Origin: Prosopocoilus inquinatus
Taxonomy: Eukaryota > Arthropoda > Insecta > Coleoptera > Lucanidae
Direction of reading: 5' to 3'
Length of the DNA: 64,000 nucleotides
Assembly: GCA_036172665.1 (NCBI GenBank)
Contig: CM069872.1
Span: 53,492,101 to 53,556,100, forward strand
Shown: positions 51,887-63,285 of the stretch, piece by piece
Layout of the letters: each line of letters starts with the position of its first letter
Position numbering within the stretch: position 1 is the first letter of the stretch
Made by a program: the position numbers and the translations under genes
The notes under the pieces: model-generated
What the model was told of the DNA's origin: nothing
Seen by the model: only the letters and a program-made list of their open reading frames with translations
The model's database searches: none

Positions 51887-53696
51887 CTAATTATGGAAGG
51901 AGTGGATCGTGTCCAGGATGATCCTGGTGCATTCCTTCAAATGCGCCTCCGTCATCACCAATGGGGGCGCCAGACGGATGATGTCGCCGTGAGTTGGCTT
52001 GGCGAGGACGCCATTATCGCGTAGACGGATGCAAACATCGGTGGCGGTGAAACCAAGTCCTGCAATTAAAAAAATAATATGTTAGGTAATGATAACCTGG
52101 AGACCAAAAGCTGGTTCCCCAAAGTATCCTTCTAAAAACTACGCGAAACCTGTTAACCTTATTCAAAAGAACATGGCGCTTTAATACTTTCGGAATCGCT
52201 TGTAACTATACCTTCTTTGATGACGATGGCGTAGAGCAATCCTTTTCCTCGGACCTCCTTCACCAAATCGCCGCATAACTTGCGCAGCTCCTCCTTGAGG
52301 ATCTTCCCCAATTGGCGGGCGTTCTCGATGAGTTTCTCCTCGACGATCACCTTGAGCGCAGCCGTCGCCACTCTGCAAGCCAAGGGGTTCCCCCCGTACG
52401 TCGATCCGTGCTCGCCGGGCTTAATGCACAGCATCACTTCGTCGTCAGCCAAGACGGCCGAAACCTGCAAAAGACGTTTTCAAAAATCCAAGAAGAGGAT
52501 TCCGTGTCGCAAAAGAACCCACCGCCATGGTTCCTCCGGAGAGGGCCTTGCCCAGGCAAACTATGTCGGGCCGAACGTTCTCGTGTTCGACGGCGAGGAG
52601 CTTCCCGGTGCGCCCCAAACCCGTCTGGACTTCGTCGTCGATCCACAGGACGTTGTATTGCGTGCAGAGCTCCCGCACGCCTTTCAAGTAACCATCGGAG
52701 GGCACCACGATTCCGGCTTCTCCTTGAATCGGCTCGACCATAAAGGCGCAAACGTTCCGGTCGGATTTGAGAATGTCCTGAAAATAAATAAGCAAGCTGC
52801 GACTTATCAGCCATGTATAGGGTTGCCAGAGGTCTTTATTTTTTTTATTTTAAAGAACATACCCACCCTCAGACCCATAAATGGCTCTTGTCCCCTACAT
52901 TGAATTTGAGAATAGAAGACAAACTTGCTCGTTATTAAATAACTAAGTATTTGCTATTGATTGGGAAACGTCGCTTAAAATAAAGGACTTCTCACAACTC
53001 TAATCGTTAATAAAGTGAGTAAATGGGTATAGTACCTCGAGAGCTTGCAGATTGTTGTAGGGTATGACCAAGAAGCCAGGCATAAACGGGCCGTAACGAT
53101 CTCTACAAGTGGGGTCGGTCGAAGACGAAATCGCCGACATGGTCCGGCCCCAGTAATTCCCCTCGGCAAAAACGATTTTAGCCTGATTGTCGGGGATTTT
53201 CTTCTTGAGATAGCCCCACTTGCGGGCTAACTTGCAAGCGGTCTCCCCCGATTCCACGCCGCTGTTTATGGGCAGGACCTTGTCGTACCCGAAGAGTTTC
53301 GTTATGTACTCGGCGTATTCCCCAAGGGCGTCGGTGAAGAACGCCCTCGACGTTAACGTCAAGATATCCGCCTGTTTTTTGAGGGCCTCGATGATCTTCG
53401 GGTGGCAGTGCCCTTGATTGACGGCGGAATAGGCGCTTAGGAAGTCATAGTATTTTCTGCCCTCGACGTCCCACACGTGGACACCTGAGTTAGTTGGATT
53501 TCCTTCAGCGCGAATAGCTAATTAAGAAAGTGTTCCCCCTACCTTTCCCTTTGGTGAGCGCGACGGGTATTGGGTCGTAATTATGGGCCCCATACCTGCG
53601 CTCTCTCTGTATGACCTCCTCGGTGAGACTCTTCGGTTTCAGGCCGTTTAGTTCGCCTTGGCTGGCGTTCGCGTTTGCTCTTATGCTTTCCGGCAT
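51887..53696 (-). CDS. Oat: Ornithine aminotransferase
   Basis: Five exons in transcript order: 53696-53543, 53484-53036, 52777-52523, 52464-52212 and 52059-51887 (427 aa; human 439). A PLP-dependent class-III aminotransferase that moves the delta-amino group of ornithine to 2-oxoglutarate, yielding glutamate semialdehyde; mitochondrial in animals. Conserved blocks in order: [103 protein letters not shown] (PLP lysine), [15 protein letters not shown] and [17 protein letters not shown]. The N-terminus ([18 protein letters not shown]) has acidic residues and does not look like a typical mitochondrial presequence. Phases 1, 0, 0, 1 join cleanly. A TATA box and a GATA site lie just upstream. Confidence 0.96.
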
Positions 53697-53780
53697 GTCG
53701 GCTTGTCGGGTTGGGCTGCTGAAGAACAGAGACAGGACGAGTGACTGAAATCAGCTTCAGTTGCGGAGCCGGTCGCGTGC

Positions 53781-53806
53781 TTTATAAGCCTATTATTACG
53801 CTTATC
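53781..53806 (-). promoter_or_regulatory. TATA box and GATA site of Oat
   Basis: On the - strand: TGATAAGCG around 53802-53807, then CTTATAAAGC around 53780-53788. A possible initiator TTTCAGTCAC follows near 53750, about 30 nt downstream of the TATA box. The start codon is at 53696. Confidence 0.6.
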
Positions 53807-54079
53807 AGATGAGAGAGGTCTTCGAGGGGTCAGCGATTGCGTTCGCCGCAGGTTATTTGCTATGTATAGAAAAGCGATGGAATTTCACCGAGCACGCCGA
53901 TATCAATTTGTTTGCAGACGGGGGGAAAAAAATTACGCTTACTTTCAAAACGGAAAGAAAAAAAATTACGTAACTGAGAAAATTGAAAAAAGGTTGCTTC
54001 GAAACTGAAGCGGAAAATGGCTCTTATGAACCATGAAGTCTTGAAAGGAAGAGTGAGAAATATGCTGGTTTGAATACTT

Positions 54080-54545
54080 GAATCATCAATCGAGTTGATC
54101 CAGAGGCTCCTAATAACTTTTTGGAAGTCGACAAGACTAAAAAGAAGGTAATTCGAACAGGTGCAGTTAGGAATAAATATTTGGGGAAAATAAGGAAGAA
54201 ACGAAATGGAGATGTACAACAATGCAACGAACTACCCAATTGTATCAATCAAGCTGATCCAGAAGTTCCTATGACTTTATGGAAGTCTACAAAGAGCAGA
54301 TTGAAGAGAAGATAATTGGAACAGATGCGACTGGGAATAAAGATTTTGGGAAAATAAGGTGGAGACGAAATGGAGATATACAACAGTTCAAGAAATTCCC
54401 TCGAATGCACCAATCAAGTTGATCCAAAAGTTTCTATAAATTTATGGAAGTCGACAAAGAGCAGACTGAAGAGAAAACAATCGAAACAGGTGCAGGCTTG
54501 GAGAAAAATAAAAAAGAGAGGAGGCAAGCAACAATGCAACAAGTT
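54080..54545. repeat. ~162-bp tandem repeat upstream of Oat
   Basis: Three copies: AATCAAGTTGATCCAGAAG-like words near 54087, 54247 and 54411, each followed by TTTATGGAAGTCGACAAAG, GAGAAGATAATTGGAACAG-like and AAATGGAGATGTACAACA. The units keep partly open Lys-rich frames, but these differ in frame between copies, so I do not call a gene. Confidence 0.82.
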
Positions 54546-57500
54546 CCCTTAATGCTTATTATGAAAGCAGAACTCTAACTATAGCTTGCACCCCTTCAAT
54601 TGAAAAAAAAAATATTGCTAATTGCTACAAATCCAGACTGCAGTTTCTCTTGATCAAATATTTAGCAAATTACGTTTTGGTTTTCCCAGAATCCGAATTC
54701 TGCCCGTGATTTTTTTACAACAACAACAAATTTTGTAACGCACCGACATAGGAAAGGTCATCAAAAGGGGTCATCTGTAACCGGTTATTGCGACTTCTTC
54801 TGCTCGCATTGTCGTTATTTACTTGAGCTTGAGCATAGCCGTCGGTATTTTTATTAAATTGCGAAGTTATAATTAGACGCGTGTCTTTTATTTATTGTGT
54901 AACGAAATAGGTCATCGTCGGAATGCTCGTGGCAGAAAAATATTTAGTCCCCCGGTTGTTTTCCATGACATCAGGCAAAGTTGCTCATAACACTTATGTG
55001 TGCCATCAAATTAAATAAACCAAATCGCTTCTGATGATGACTGAAAATTATCGTAAAGGCATTTTCAATAGATATAACTGTCGAAAGGATTCAAATTTTG
55101 CCGTGCCAAATCATTGAGTGCAACATTTTCATCCATAGATGGCAGCAGCGCTACAAGACGCGGTGAATTCAAACTCACCTTGACCTATCTCTGGAGATAT
55201 GTACTTATTACATAAAAACAAGCTTCAGAATCTGATCATTAAATTTAAAACTGAGAAAGAACGAAAGTCAAAACAAGATTATTAATAACTTTGTGCCCGT
55301 TTTTTCAACCCTGGAGCATTGAATGCTTTCTTTGCCTTGCTCTCTGAGTTCAGCCATTTTTGAAACTCGATTTATTCTATTACTTTGGCGATAGGAAACG
55401 ATTGAAGCTGTAAAATGCGTTTGTGTATTTATAGAACGAATTGATGGGCGACGCACAATAATATTTACAAATTCTTCTCCCGTTATTGAACCGCTTAAAT
55501 CCGGTTGTGTTCTGTTTCCGATTAATCTGCTGCTCGCATTTCAACATGCATCTGGCCCTCGTCTGTATATCTTTCGCATTGTTGTTGTCACGAATTCTAT
55601 CCATTCTCTCTCTCCCTCTTTTGTTGGTTTGTACTTTGTACGAAAAATTTCCTAAGGAGAAACCAAGTTTTTTCCATTGCTATCACGGAAAATAACGATG
55701 GTTAAATACCTCTCGCAAAGAAGTTACTGTTGCTGTTAGGTTTAAAAATTGCCGCCACCTAGGGTTGGCAACGTTAGTGAAGTCTAGGCAGGCCAATCAC
55801 TAGATCTGGTGATTTTCTGTTGAGTTTGTGCCGTTGAATACAATTACACATCCTAATTATGTAGTTTTGATACTGTTAGATGAAAGTCGTCGCTTATGAA
55901 GATTTTGAAAAAGAAAATTGCAATTCAATTGACAGTAAAACAAACGATTTTAAAACATAAGAAGGAATTAAGCCAGAATTTAGTATTCTGACGATGCAGT
56001 TCCTATGCCCATTAAAAGATGGCGCTGCTAATTTCTTTGTCAAGGTTGATAGAGTTGGACTGTGCATTTAGGAGGTTGCCTTGATCCAGAGAGGCAGGGC
56101 CAAATTTGGGTGACATTTTAGACGTATTTGGCGCTTAAAAATCTAGTTTGGCGCCTGGCGCCTAATTTGGCCTACTTTTATCTTCACGTAACGATAATCA
56201 ACAAAATTCCACATATAATAATTAAGTACAATCCGTAGAAGAAAAGTACACTTCCGACCAAAAAGTTTGAAACCGCAGACTCGATTAAAAAAAATGTATA
56301 CAATGTACAATGCAATCAGTAAGGGCCATCCATGTCGCTACTTTATGTGTCATAGGACGAGAATACTTCGAATATCATTTTCTTTTGTTTTTTGTTCATT
56401 TCACGTGTTTTTCTTTCTCTTTTGTTTTGTTTTTTTTTTTTTTTTTGCTTTAAGGAATTGATTATTTTGTCCTTTTGTTTCCTGCCAATTTCGTTTTCGG
56501 CAGGAGAATCGCCGTTTATTTTTTTATTTTTTTTATCTATCCATCGTTCTTCAGTTTTCTTTTTGCGTTTTTCCTTTTTCTTAACACCGAATTGGTTTCC
56601 ACATTTTAATGACTCCTGTTTACAGTTCGCTTTTGTTTCCTACGTCGAGTTTGTTGTTATCTGCAATAAATAACTTTCGTCGATTTTCATTTTTTTGTCC
56701 ATCGTGGTGTTTTTTTTTAATTCATTTTATTATTTCGCATATCTCTGCATTTCTCTTTTGTTTATTTTTATCAAATCACATATTTTGTTGATTGGTGTTT
56801 TTTTACAGTTGTCATATGTTTTCTACTAGTTTTTTTTTGTCTAGTTATTTATTTTTTGTTTTTAGGTCCGTTTGACACTATGCAAGAGAAAGGGATAGAC
56901 AGAGTGTCAAGCGGGCCTTAGTCGTCAATCTCTTTTTTGTTTTTTTTTTCCTGTACTTTACGCTCTTATACTATGTATTTCTCTTTTGTTTTTCTTATCG
57001 AATTGATTTTTAGCATTTTATTGACGCTTTTTTGTAATTCATTGTTTTTCATTTGTTTCGTGTCCATCTTAATTATGGTCTCCATTTTAGACACCGTATT
57101 TCATCATTCATTTCTTTTTTTTTATCATACAGCTTGCTTTGATTTTCTACGAATTTTTTGTTTTGTTTTTTATTTCTCTTCTTTCGCATTTTTTGCAGGC
57201 TTCTTTTGCTTTTTTATTTGTTCTGATTTTTTGATATCCCAAAATGATTTTTGAAATTCCAAATTCTAGGAACTGTGAAACCAAAAACAAAAAAATAGGT
57301 TGTACGAAGAAACCTAATTAAGATTTATTAAGTTTATTTTCGTGTTTTTTTCAGAATAACTTTTTGCACATAAAAATCAAATACATTGTTTTTAACAAAT
57401 GGTAAACACAAATCAACATGTTCTATGGACTATAATAATCCCAACATTATACTATCAAATCGCGGTGGCATCCCTTTTTAATAGAAATAAAGCCCTTTAT

Positions 57501-57867
57501 TTTTTTCTGTTATGTTTTAAAATGTAAAGTGCGCAGCAAATTTCAAATTTGCCGCGGTGACGAAATGTAACAAAATTTAAACATCCTAGTGAATTAGCGT
57601 TTCGGAGGTTAGCAACGCTGTTAGGAAAAACCATTGAGTCCGTTGGCAGCATTGCGTCTGACATTTTTTTTTTAAATTTATTGCACATAGTTGTTATTAA
57701 CATAAATACTGAGTGGAATATTCACAATCAAGGTAATATTAAGCATATGACTTGAATACTTTCTATTTTATGTAACATTACGGCGGTGAATTTAGAGGTT
57801 ATGTTCACACCTGGTTGTTATTATTTTCGGCGTCTTAACTCGACAGTCGAGGAAGAAAATTGTCGTC
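54546..57867. other. Gene-free interval upstream of LTO1
   Basis: No supported gene. 55486-55695 is a hydrophobic open frame without splice or homology support. 55750-55830 has GGTTGGCAACG and CTAGATCTGGTGATTTTC, resembling parts of the candidate element at 16257. 56380-57260 is T-rich and listed separately. 56872-56918 is a small hairpin (GGTCCGTTTGACACT against AGTGTCAAGCGGGCC). Confidence 0.4.
56380..57260. repeat. Pyrimidine-rich (T-rich) low-complexity tract
   Basis: The + strand is dominated by T with TTTTCTTTTGTTTTT-type runs over nearly 900 bp, the strand mirror of the purine-rich tract at 12240-13690. Frames are Phe/Leu/Ser-rich and appear spurious. Confidence 0.6.
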
Positions 57868-58344
57868 ATGTCTCTCGAGAAAGAAGGTGCATACCACGGT
57901 TTACTGTTAATGTCTGAGTGAACTTGTCTAAGATATTTGCTTGTAGAAAATCGAGACATTAATGATGTTTTCACCGACATCCTACTGAGTGAAGAGCGCA
58001 TCATCGAAGAGAGCTACAAAGAAGGATTCAGCGCAGGAGCTTCGCAGCAAAGCCCCGAGGGCTACCACCTGGGGTACCATCGAGGTGCCGAGTTGGGCTC
58101 CGAGCTCGGTTATTATTTAGGAGTCGCAGAGACCTACCTTTCCCTACCGGGCTTAAGACCCCCCAGAGTCGCGAGAGACCTGGGCAAATTGGTGCAGTTG
58201 ATACGTGATTTCCCCGTGGATAACAACGACAAGGGCGCAGACATCCTCAAGCTGGCCGACAACATACGCACTTTATTCAAGAAATCGTGCGCGCTCCTCA
58301 AAATCGACGCTCATTATCCGGAAGGTGATAACCTCTCGTTTTAA
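57868..58344 (+). CDS. LTO1: LTO1 (ORAOV1) homologue
   Basis: Two exons, 57868-57886 and 57947-58344, split by a 60-nt intron (138 aa; human 137). Exon 1 begins MSLEKE and the split codon restores ENRDINDVFTDILLSEER. The N-terminal half has spaced Gly repeats of the deca-GX3 type (EGFSAG, GYHLGYHRGAELGSELGYYL), and the protein ends NLSF, like the human LTO1 C-terminus. In yeast and human, Lto1 with Yae1 is the adaptor that recruits the cytosolic Fe-S assembly machinery to the ribosome recycling factor ABCE1/Rli1. The stop codon lies 5 nt before the METTL25 ATG, so both are probably on one transcript. A start at 57937 is excluded because it sits on the intron and lacks ATG. Confidence 0.92.
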
Positions 58345-58349
58345 AAAAA

Positions 58350-59690
58350 ATGTCCAGCGCCACGATCAAGAAGCAAATCAAGGAAATCCTCCAGTTCCTA
58401 GAGCCTCACCTCGCTTTCGTCAACTGCCACATGGTGGATTACTTCACGAAATCTCTCTTTGATGTGCACGTGCCAGCCAAGATAAAGCAGGAGATCAACG
58501 GGGGGAATCACGCAGACGTAATCGATGCAATTTTCAAAGCTGAAACCCCTACTGCGAATTTAAACGAATTCATCGAGAAAACCAAGTCGTTCTCTTTGTA
58601 TAATTCCCCGGTGTGCTTGAGCTTGTGCCAATTACAAGAAAAACTAAGGCAAACAGGGTGCTGTGAACCCGACGACATAACCAGTCTAAAACTGAATGGG
58701 TTCATGAACCCGAAAAAATCGCACGAAGTGCAAGTTTTAAGTGCGATAGCCGTTTCGTTGAGGGCCCTCGGGAATACGACGCACGTGATTGATATCGGGG
58801 ACGGACGAGGTTACTTAAGTTCCATGTTGGCCTTGCACCACGGAATACCCGTCTTGGGGGTTGATTCTTCGCTGGTGAATACGACGAGCGCTGTCAAACG
58901 AGTTGGGCAGCTGGAGCGAGCTTGGCATGCGGCTGTCCCATCGACTCTCCTCTACAAACAAGTGACTCAACACGTATCAGAAGTGACGGATTTCAAGCAG
59001 CTGATCGCAAACGTTTTTTTAGAACGTGACGCTCGCTTGAGCTTAGTTGGTTTGCACACGTGTGGGAATTTGGGGCCATCGTCGATTAAAATCTATAGTG
59101 AGAACGCGGATGTGAAAACTATTTGCAACGTGGGGTGCTGCTATCACTTGCTAACGGAAATTGAGGAGGCGAATGCAGGTTTTCCCATGAGCGCTTTTTT
59201 GGTGGAAAGGGGGTTTAGATTGGGTCGAAACGCCCGGATGCTGGCGGCTCAATCCATCGACAGGATTTTGCATGACCGGCAGCTGCCACACAAGCACATT
59301 TTTTACAGGGCCGTCTTCGAGATGGTCTTGCAAAAACACTATCGCGGTGAAACGCATGTGATAGGGAAATTTCGTCAAAAAAGCCGGTGCTTCCTCGAGT
59401 ATGCCCATCGGGCGATGAGCAAATTAAAAACTCGGATTGCCGTCTCAGATGAAGAATTGATGCATTTGCACGATGCATGTGTCGAGAGGGAGAAGGAACT
59501 TTACGTTTTCAATTTGATGCGATGCATGTTTTCTCCGGTCATTGAATCGCTAATTTTGTTGGACAGGCTTTTGTATCTGCAGGAGCAGGGACACGAGAAC
59601 TCGTTTTTGGTGCAGTTGTTTGATCCGGTGATATCTCCGAGATGCTACGGACTTATCGGATACAAAGGTGATGTAATTGAAGTTCAATAA
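58350..59690 (+). CDS. METTL25-family methyltransferase-like protein
   Basis: A single uninterrupted frame of 446 aa. The N-terminal region (EILQFLEPHLAFVNCHMVDYF) matches the METTL25 start. NPKKSHEV precedes the SAM-binding motif I VIDIGDGRGYLSSMLALHHG (about residues 148-167), whose usual form is DxGSGKG. A later block, LVGLHTCGNLGPSSIKIY, and VGCCYHLL are diagnostic of the METTL25/RRNAD1 group. The protein ends with a conserved DPVISPRCYGLIGYK-like segment. It is shorter than human METTL25 (603 aa), mainly by lacking inserts. A methyltransferase role for some members is proposed; I do not assign a substrate. METTL25B is the alternative, but the N-terminus favours METTL25. The frame starts 5 nt after the LTO1 stop, with no visible promoter or acceptor in between. 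Confidence 0.9.
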   Translation: MSSATIKKQIKEILQFLEPHLAFVNCHMVDYFTKSLFDVHVPAKIKQEINGGNHADVIDAIFKAETPTANLNEFIEKTKSFSLYNSPVCLSLCQLQEKLRQTGCCEPDDITSLKLNGFMNPKKSHEVQVLSAIAVSLRALGNTTHVIDIGDGRGYLSSMLALHHGIPVLGVDSSLVNTTSAVKRVGQLERAWHAAVPSTLLYKQVTQHVSEVTDFKQLIANVFLERDARLSLVGLHTCGNLGPSSIKIYSENADVKTICNVGCCYHLLTEIEEANAGFPMSAFLVERGFRLGRNARMLAAQSIDRILHDRQLPHKHIFYRAVFEMVLQKHYRGETHVIGKFRQKSRCFLEYAHRAMSKLKTRIAVSDEELMHLHDACVEREKELYVFNLMRCMFSPVIESLILLDRLLYLQEQGHENSFLVQLFDPVISPRCYGLIGYKGDVIEVQ

Positions 59691-61264
59691 TGTTGTAATG
59701 TTAATAATAACGATTTCCTGGACGCCCAAGATTCCTGCTTACATGGAAAACAAGGAAAAGTCATGGAATTCAAAAAAGGTTCACTCACAGTGTTGGGGAA
59801 AACGCAGAGAATTTGCTCGTTTTAATGCAGGGGTCGGTGAAATTAATTGAATAACTTGAAATTTGTTTTCGAAAATCAGATTAAAACGAAAAATGTTTCC
59901 AAATCAAAAAAAGTTGGTAGAACTGCTTAATCTGAGTCAATTATAAAGGTTTTACAAAAAGAAAAATCTAGGGAGCCTTACTTATAGGCAACCATAGAAA
60001 CGACTGTGTTAACTTGGTTGCCTATACGAAGACTTCTTGTTTTTTGAAGAATCGTAATTTATATTTTTTAATGAACAGGCATGTTATTAAAATTAATTAA
60101 TCTCTCCATAATACATGTGATAATTAAAATAATAATAATAAATCGCCAATTTTTATAATTTTAAACGTGTAGAAATTAAGAAAATTGCATAAACCTTAGT
60201 CAGTAGCGAAAGTTTTTTGATGAACCTGAGACCTGGAAAAGTCGGAGACTGTTTCAATGGGATTTTTTTTTTAATAGGATAAAAATTTAAACACTTTTTG
60301 TTTCTATTATTTATGTAATTGATTCACTTCTTTGTACAAAACGATTAAAACAAACGACACCTAACTAATAAGTCCCTATTTCTAATAAAAGTACTAAGCA
60401 TTCTTTATTATTATTATATACAGTTTATTGTGTGAGGGTCTGCTTGCTGTAAATGTAAAAAAAAACACAGAGCACTTTTTGGTGTAAAGCTTACAACAGG
60501 ATGCCCTATAACAACTTTCTGGCGCGACGTACAAGACACGATTTAAAAAAACGATAGATAACTCCATCTTGTGCAAACATACAATTTCTAAATTAAATTA
60601 ATCATTATGGTAAATGGTAAATACAATTACACACGATCACTTTGGTATAAATGACGACGTTTCACTGCACGTTTGACAGCTTCTTCAGGATAAATAATAA
60701 AAAAAGAACTTTTTATTGATTATCCTGAAGAAGCTGTCAAACGTACAGTGAAACGTCGTCATTTACACCAAAGTGTGCCGCCATCAATGTTTGGTAATAA
60801 TAATTGTAATTACAAATTTAATTTTTTCATTCGTCATACGGGAAAATACCTCTTCAGTTATAAATTTTAATTCTGCTGACAGTCCCCACAAGTTTCATCA
60901 ACAATTCCTCACAATCTCCTCTAAAAAGCTTACACTAAAATACCCCAAGTAAATAAGTAAGTAATTACAGCACAAGTAACGTACAAATTTAATTAAGTAG
61001 TAGTGAAAATAAAAAATTTAAAACACGAAATGTATGTGGGGGCATAAATTTATTGTTGGATGTTGAAGTAAGTACTGCGCATTGGTGCGACCTGTTTAAG
61101 TAAACTCTTGTTTCTAATTAATTAATTAATTAAAAAATAAATACGTGCGTGATGATGGCACATGAGTTCTTCTCAGAGCTGCCTAGGCTTTCACTAAATC
61201 GCAGCAGTCCGTAGGTAGGAACTCACCTTGGAACTAATTATGTACACCTAACACTCTTGAGTTT
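59691..61264. other. Gene-free interval between METTL25 and hexokinase
   Basis: AT-rich 3' flanks of the two convergent genes. No gene was recognised. A long hairpin lies at 60638-60775, and ATTAATTAATTAATT repeats near 61116. Confidence 0.45.
60638..60775. repeat. Long near-perfect hairpin
   Basis: Arms of about 55 nt: CACTTTGGTATAAATGACGA, CGTTTCACTGCACGTTTGAC and AGCTTCTTCAGGAT on the left, mirrored on the right with only a few mismatches, around an AT-rich loop of about 30 nt. It could be a young MITE. It lies in the 3' flank of both convergent genes, so transcription through it would give a strong RNA hairpin. Confidence 0.85.
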
Positions 61265-63285
61265 TCACCGCGTTGACTGGCCGGTTTTCCTCATGTATGC
61301 CACGGCGGCTACCAAGGCTGCACCTCGACCGCTGCCATCCTCAGACAACATTAAATCAAACTGCAAAAATATTATATTTAGGTGCTGTGCTGCTAGCAAA
61401 GAAAATGTGGCTGTTCGTACTTTAAGGTTAGGGTTGACGAGCTGGGTGATTTTGTCCATCATAAGCTGATGGAAGTGCGGGTGGTATCTGTATACGGAGC
61501 CATCGATGCCAATCGTCACATGTGGCTCGTTCATTTTGTTCAGGAGCACGGTGAGGGTGGCCGAAACCATGTGGGCGGCTCGCCTCGACATGCACTCGCA
61601 GAGATACCGCACGTTAATGAAGTCTTGCTCGGTTGCATGGCCTAACCCCAACTCTTCCATGACTGCCTTGCAATTGGTGTAGGTCCCGGTGAAGTCACTC
61701 TCAATCTCAGACACGTACTTCGTATAGAAACGACCTCTGGTGTTCAGGAGGTCGGAACCCTTTCCCCCAAACAACAGTCCTTCCTTTGTAAACCTGGCTA
61801 TCGCAAGCCTCACCAGTTCACCGAGGTACATTCCAGAAATCATCTTCTCAAATCTGCACAAAAAGAAAGAAAGAAAAAAGTTGTGGGGGGATAAATCGTT
61901 TAATACTTACAGTTGCAACCCAGGATTGATGGAGTTCTTATCGACATCCCGGTCGTAATCTGTGATGACGAAGTCGAGTTGCCCCCCATCTCCAAACGCC
62001 CCCCATTCAAGATTAATCAGCACGTTCCCCGAACCAAAATCCGGTTCGTCGAAGAATTCCGCGTTCTTCTGCTTCTCAACATAGCACGCGTTAGTTCCGG
62101 TACCTGAGCAAATTGCATGTAACTTAGATTAGGTGATTAAAAATAAGTGGGGGGGGGGACATGCATAGAAGCACAAGCGCTAATATTAAATGAAGTAAAA
62201 TTAAAGCTCAGTCTCCACCACCAACACCCTTGTGTAAACGTACCGACGATGAGTCCGATTTTGCAGTTGCGGTTCTTCCAGGCACACGACATCAAGGTTC
62301 CTGTGGTATCGTTTAAAATTGCGCATACGTCTATCTTAATGTCCTACCAAAGAAAAACATGCATAAGAAAAATACTCTATACTAAGTACTAGAGAAAGTA
62401 AAATGGGTCGGGGGGGCTGAACTAAATGCGGTGCTTATATTTGCCTTCTTTGAAATCATCGGCTGGGTTTTCGTGCAACTGGCACTTACCCACGATAATG
62501 CCAACGCGACAGCGATGGTCGACCCAAGCGCAGGACATTAAAGTCCCCGTGGAGTCGTTCAGTATAGCGGTGATTGCTACGTCAATATCCTAAAATTTTC
62601 ACGCTTTTTATATTTTTGAAATCATAACGGAGAGATGTGAGAAAGGGGGCGGGGGTTTATTATTTAAACTGTTTATATAAAAAAAAAAATGGAAAAAAAT
62701 GCTTACCCCTCTCCTAGCTATAGCGTCTTCCAAAAACTGCACCACATCATTATTAACGACTCCCGAACAGTTAAAGCCTTTGGTCCACCTCTGCAGGATC
62801 CCCTTTGTCAAGCCCAGCTGAGAAAGCGGGAAACTAAAGGTGAAGCCCAAGGGGAGCTTCTCGTTCAGGATTTTCTCCTCCTTCATGAACTTGGCAAGGC
62901 AATCGGCGATGTGATCGAACAGCTGTTCGCCCGACCCCAGCATGATGTGCTTGGGCACAGCGAAGATCTTCGACCTCATTTCGAAGTGGTTCTCGCTCAG
63001 TTCGATCAGCAAAACCCTGAAGTTCGTGCCGCCCAAATCCAGGGCCAGGAATTTTCCATGCTCTGCGCGAAACACCCGATGGATTAACCGAGCGAGATCT
63101 TTTTTTTTTTGGCGCCTCTTACCTTTGCCCGTTGGTAAATCTTGGACGTACGTGACGAAGCATTTCACAGACGAACTATCCCGGCTTTTCTTGGTCAGAC
63201 CCTTCTGCACCTCCGACTGGAAGACCTTCATGATCTGCCGGAGTTGGTCCTCCGTGAGCTGGAGCTCCTTGCATTTGTCCCGGAT
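61265..63285 (-). CDS. Hexokinase with two alternative exons (N-terminal exon not resolved)
   Basis: Exons in transcript order: 63285-63123, 63062-62707, then either 62589-62490 or 62343-62244, then 62103-61911, 61853-61421 and 61360-61265. These give 446 aa plus a missing first exon. Hexokinase phosphorylates glucose with ATP in the cytosol. Seen: [17 protein letters not shown] (ATP phosphate loop), [11 protein letters not shown] (sugar-binding signature), TKGFN, then the alternative exon with LND (catalytic Asp), [31 protein letters not shown] and the C-terminal [18 protein letters not shown]. All junction phases close only if exactly one of the two 100-nt exons is used. The first listed exon begins in phase 0 with [13 protein letters not shown]; candidate upstream ATGs near 63385 and 63540 do not match that phase. 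Confidence 0.93.
62244..62343 (-). other. Hexokinase alternative exon, 3'-most copy
   Basis: 100 nt bounded by TTGGTAG at the acceptor and GTCG|GTACGT at the donor. It encodes [18 protein letters not shown] then [15 protein letters not shown] and one base of the next Gly codon. It keeps Asn-Asp of the catalytic segment. Confidence 0.9.
62490..62589 (-). other. Hexokinase alternative exon, 5'-most copy
   Basis: 100 nt bounded by ATTTTAG at the acceptor and GTGG|GTAAGT at the donor. It encodes [18 protein letters not shown] then [15 protein letters not shown]. About two thirds of residues equal the other copy; differences cluster at the start and in the loop after SCAW. The copies are separated by a 146-nt intron. 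Confidence 0.9.

Noticed and set aside
55486..55695. 69-aa hydrophobic frame upstream of LTO1
   Set aside because: No family match or promoter; composition of T-rich DNA explains it.
57937..57946. Upstream start of the LTO1 frame
   Set aside because: The codon there is TTG and the bases belong to the intron acceptor; the ATG exon at 57868 joins in frame.
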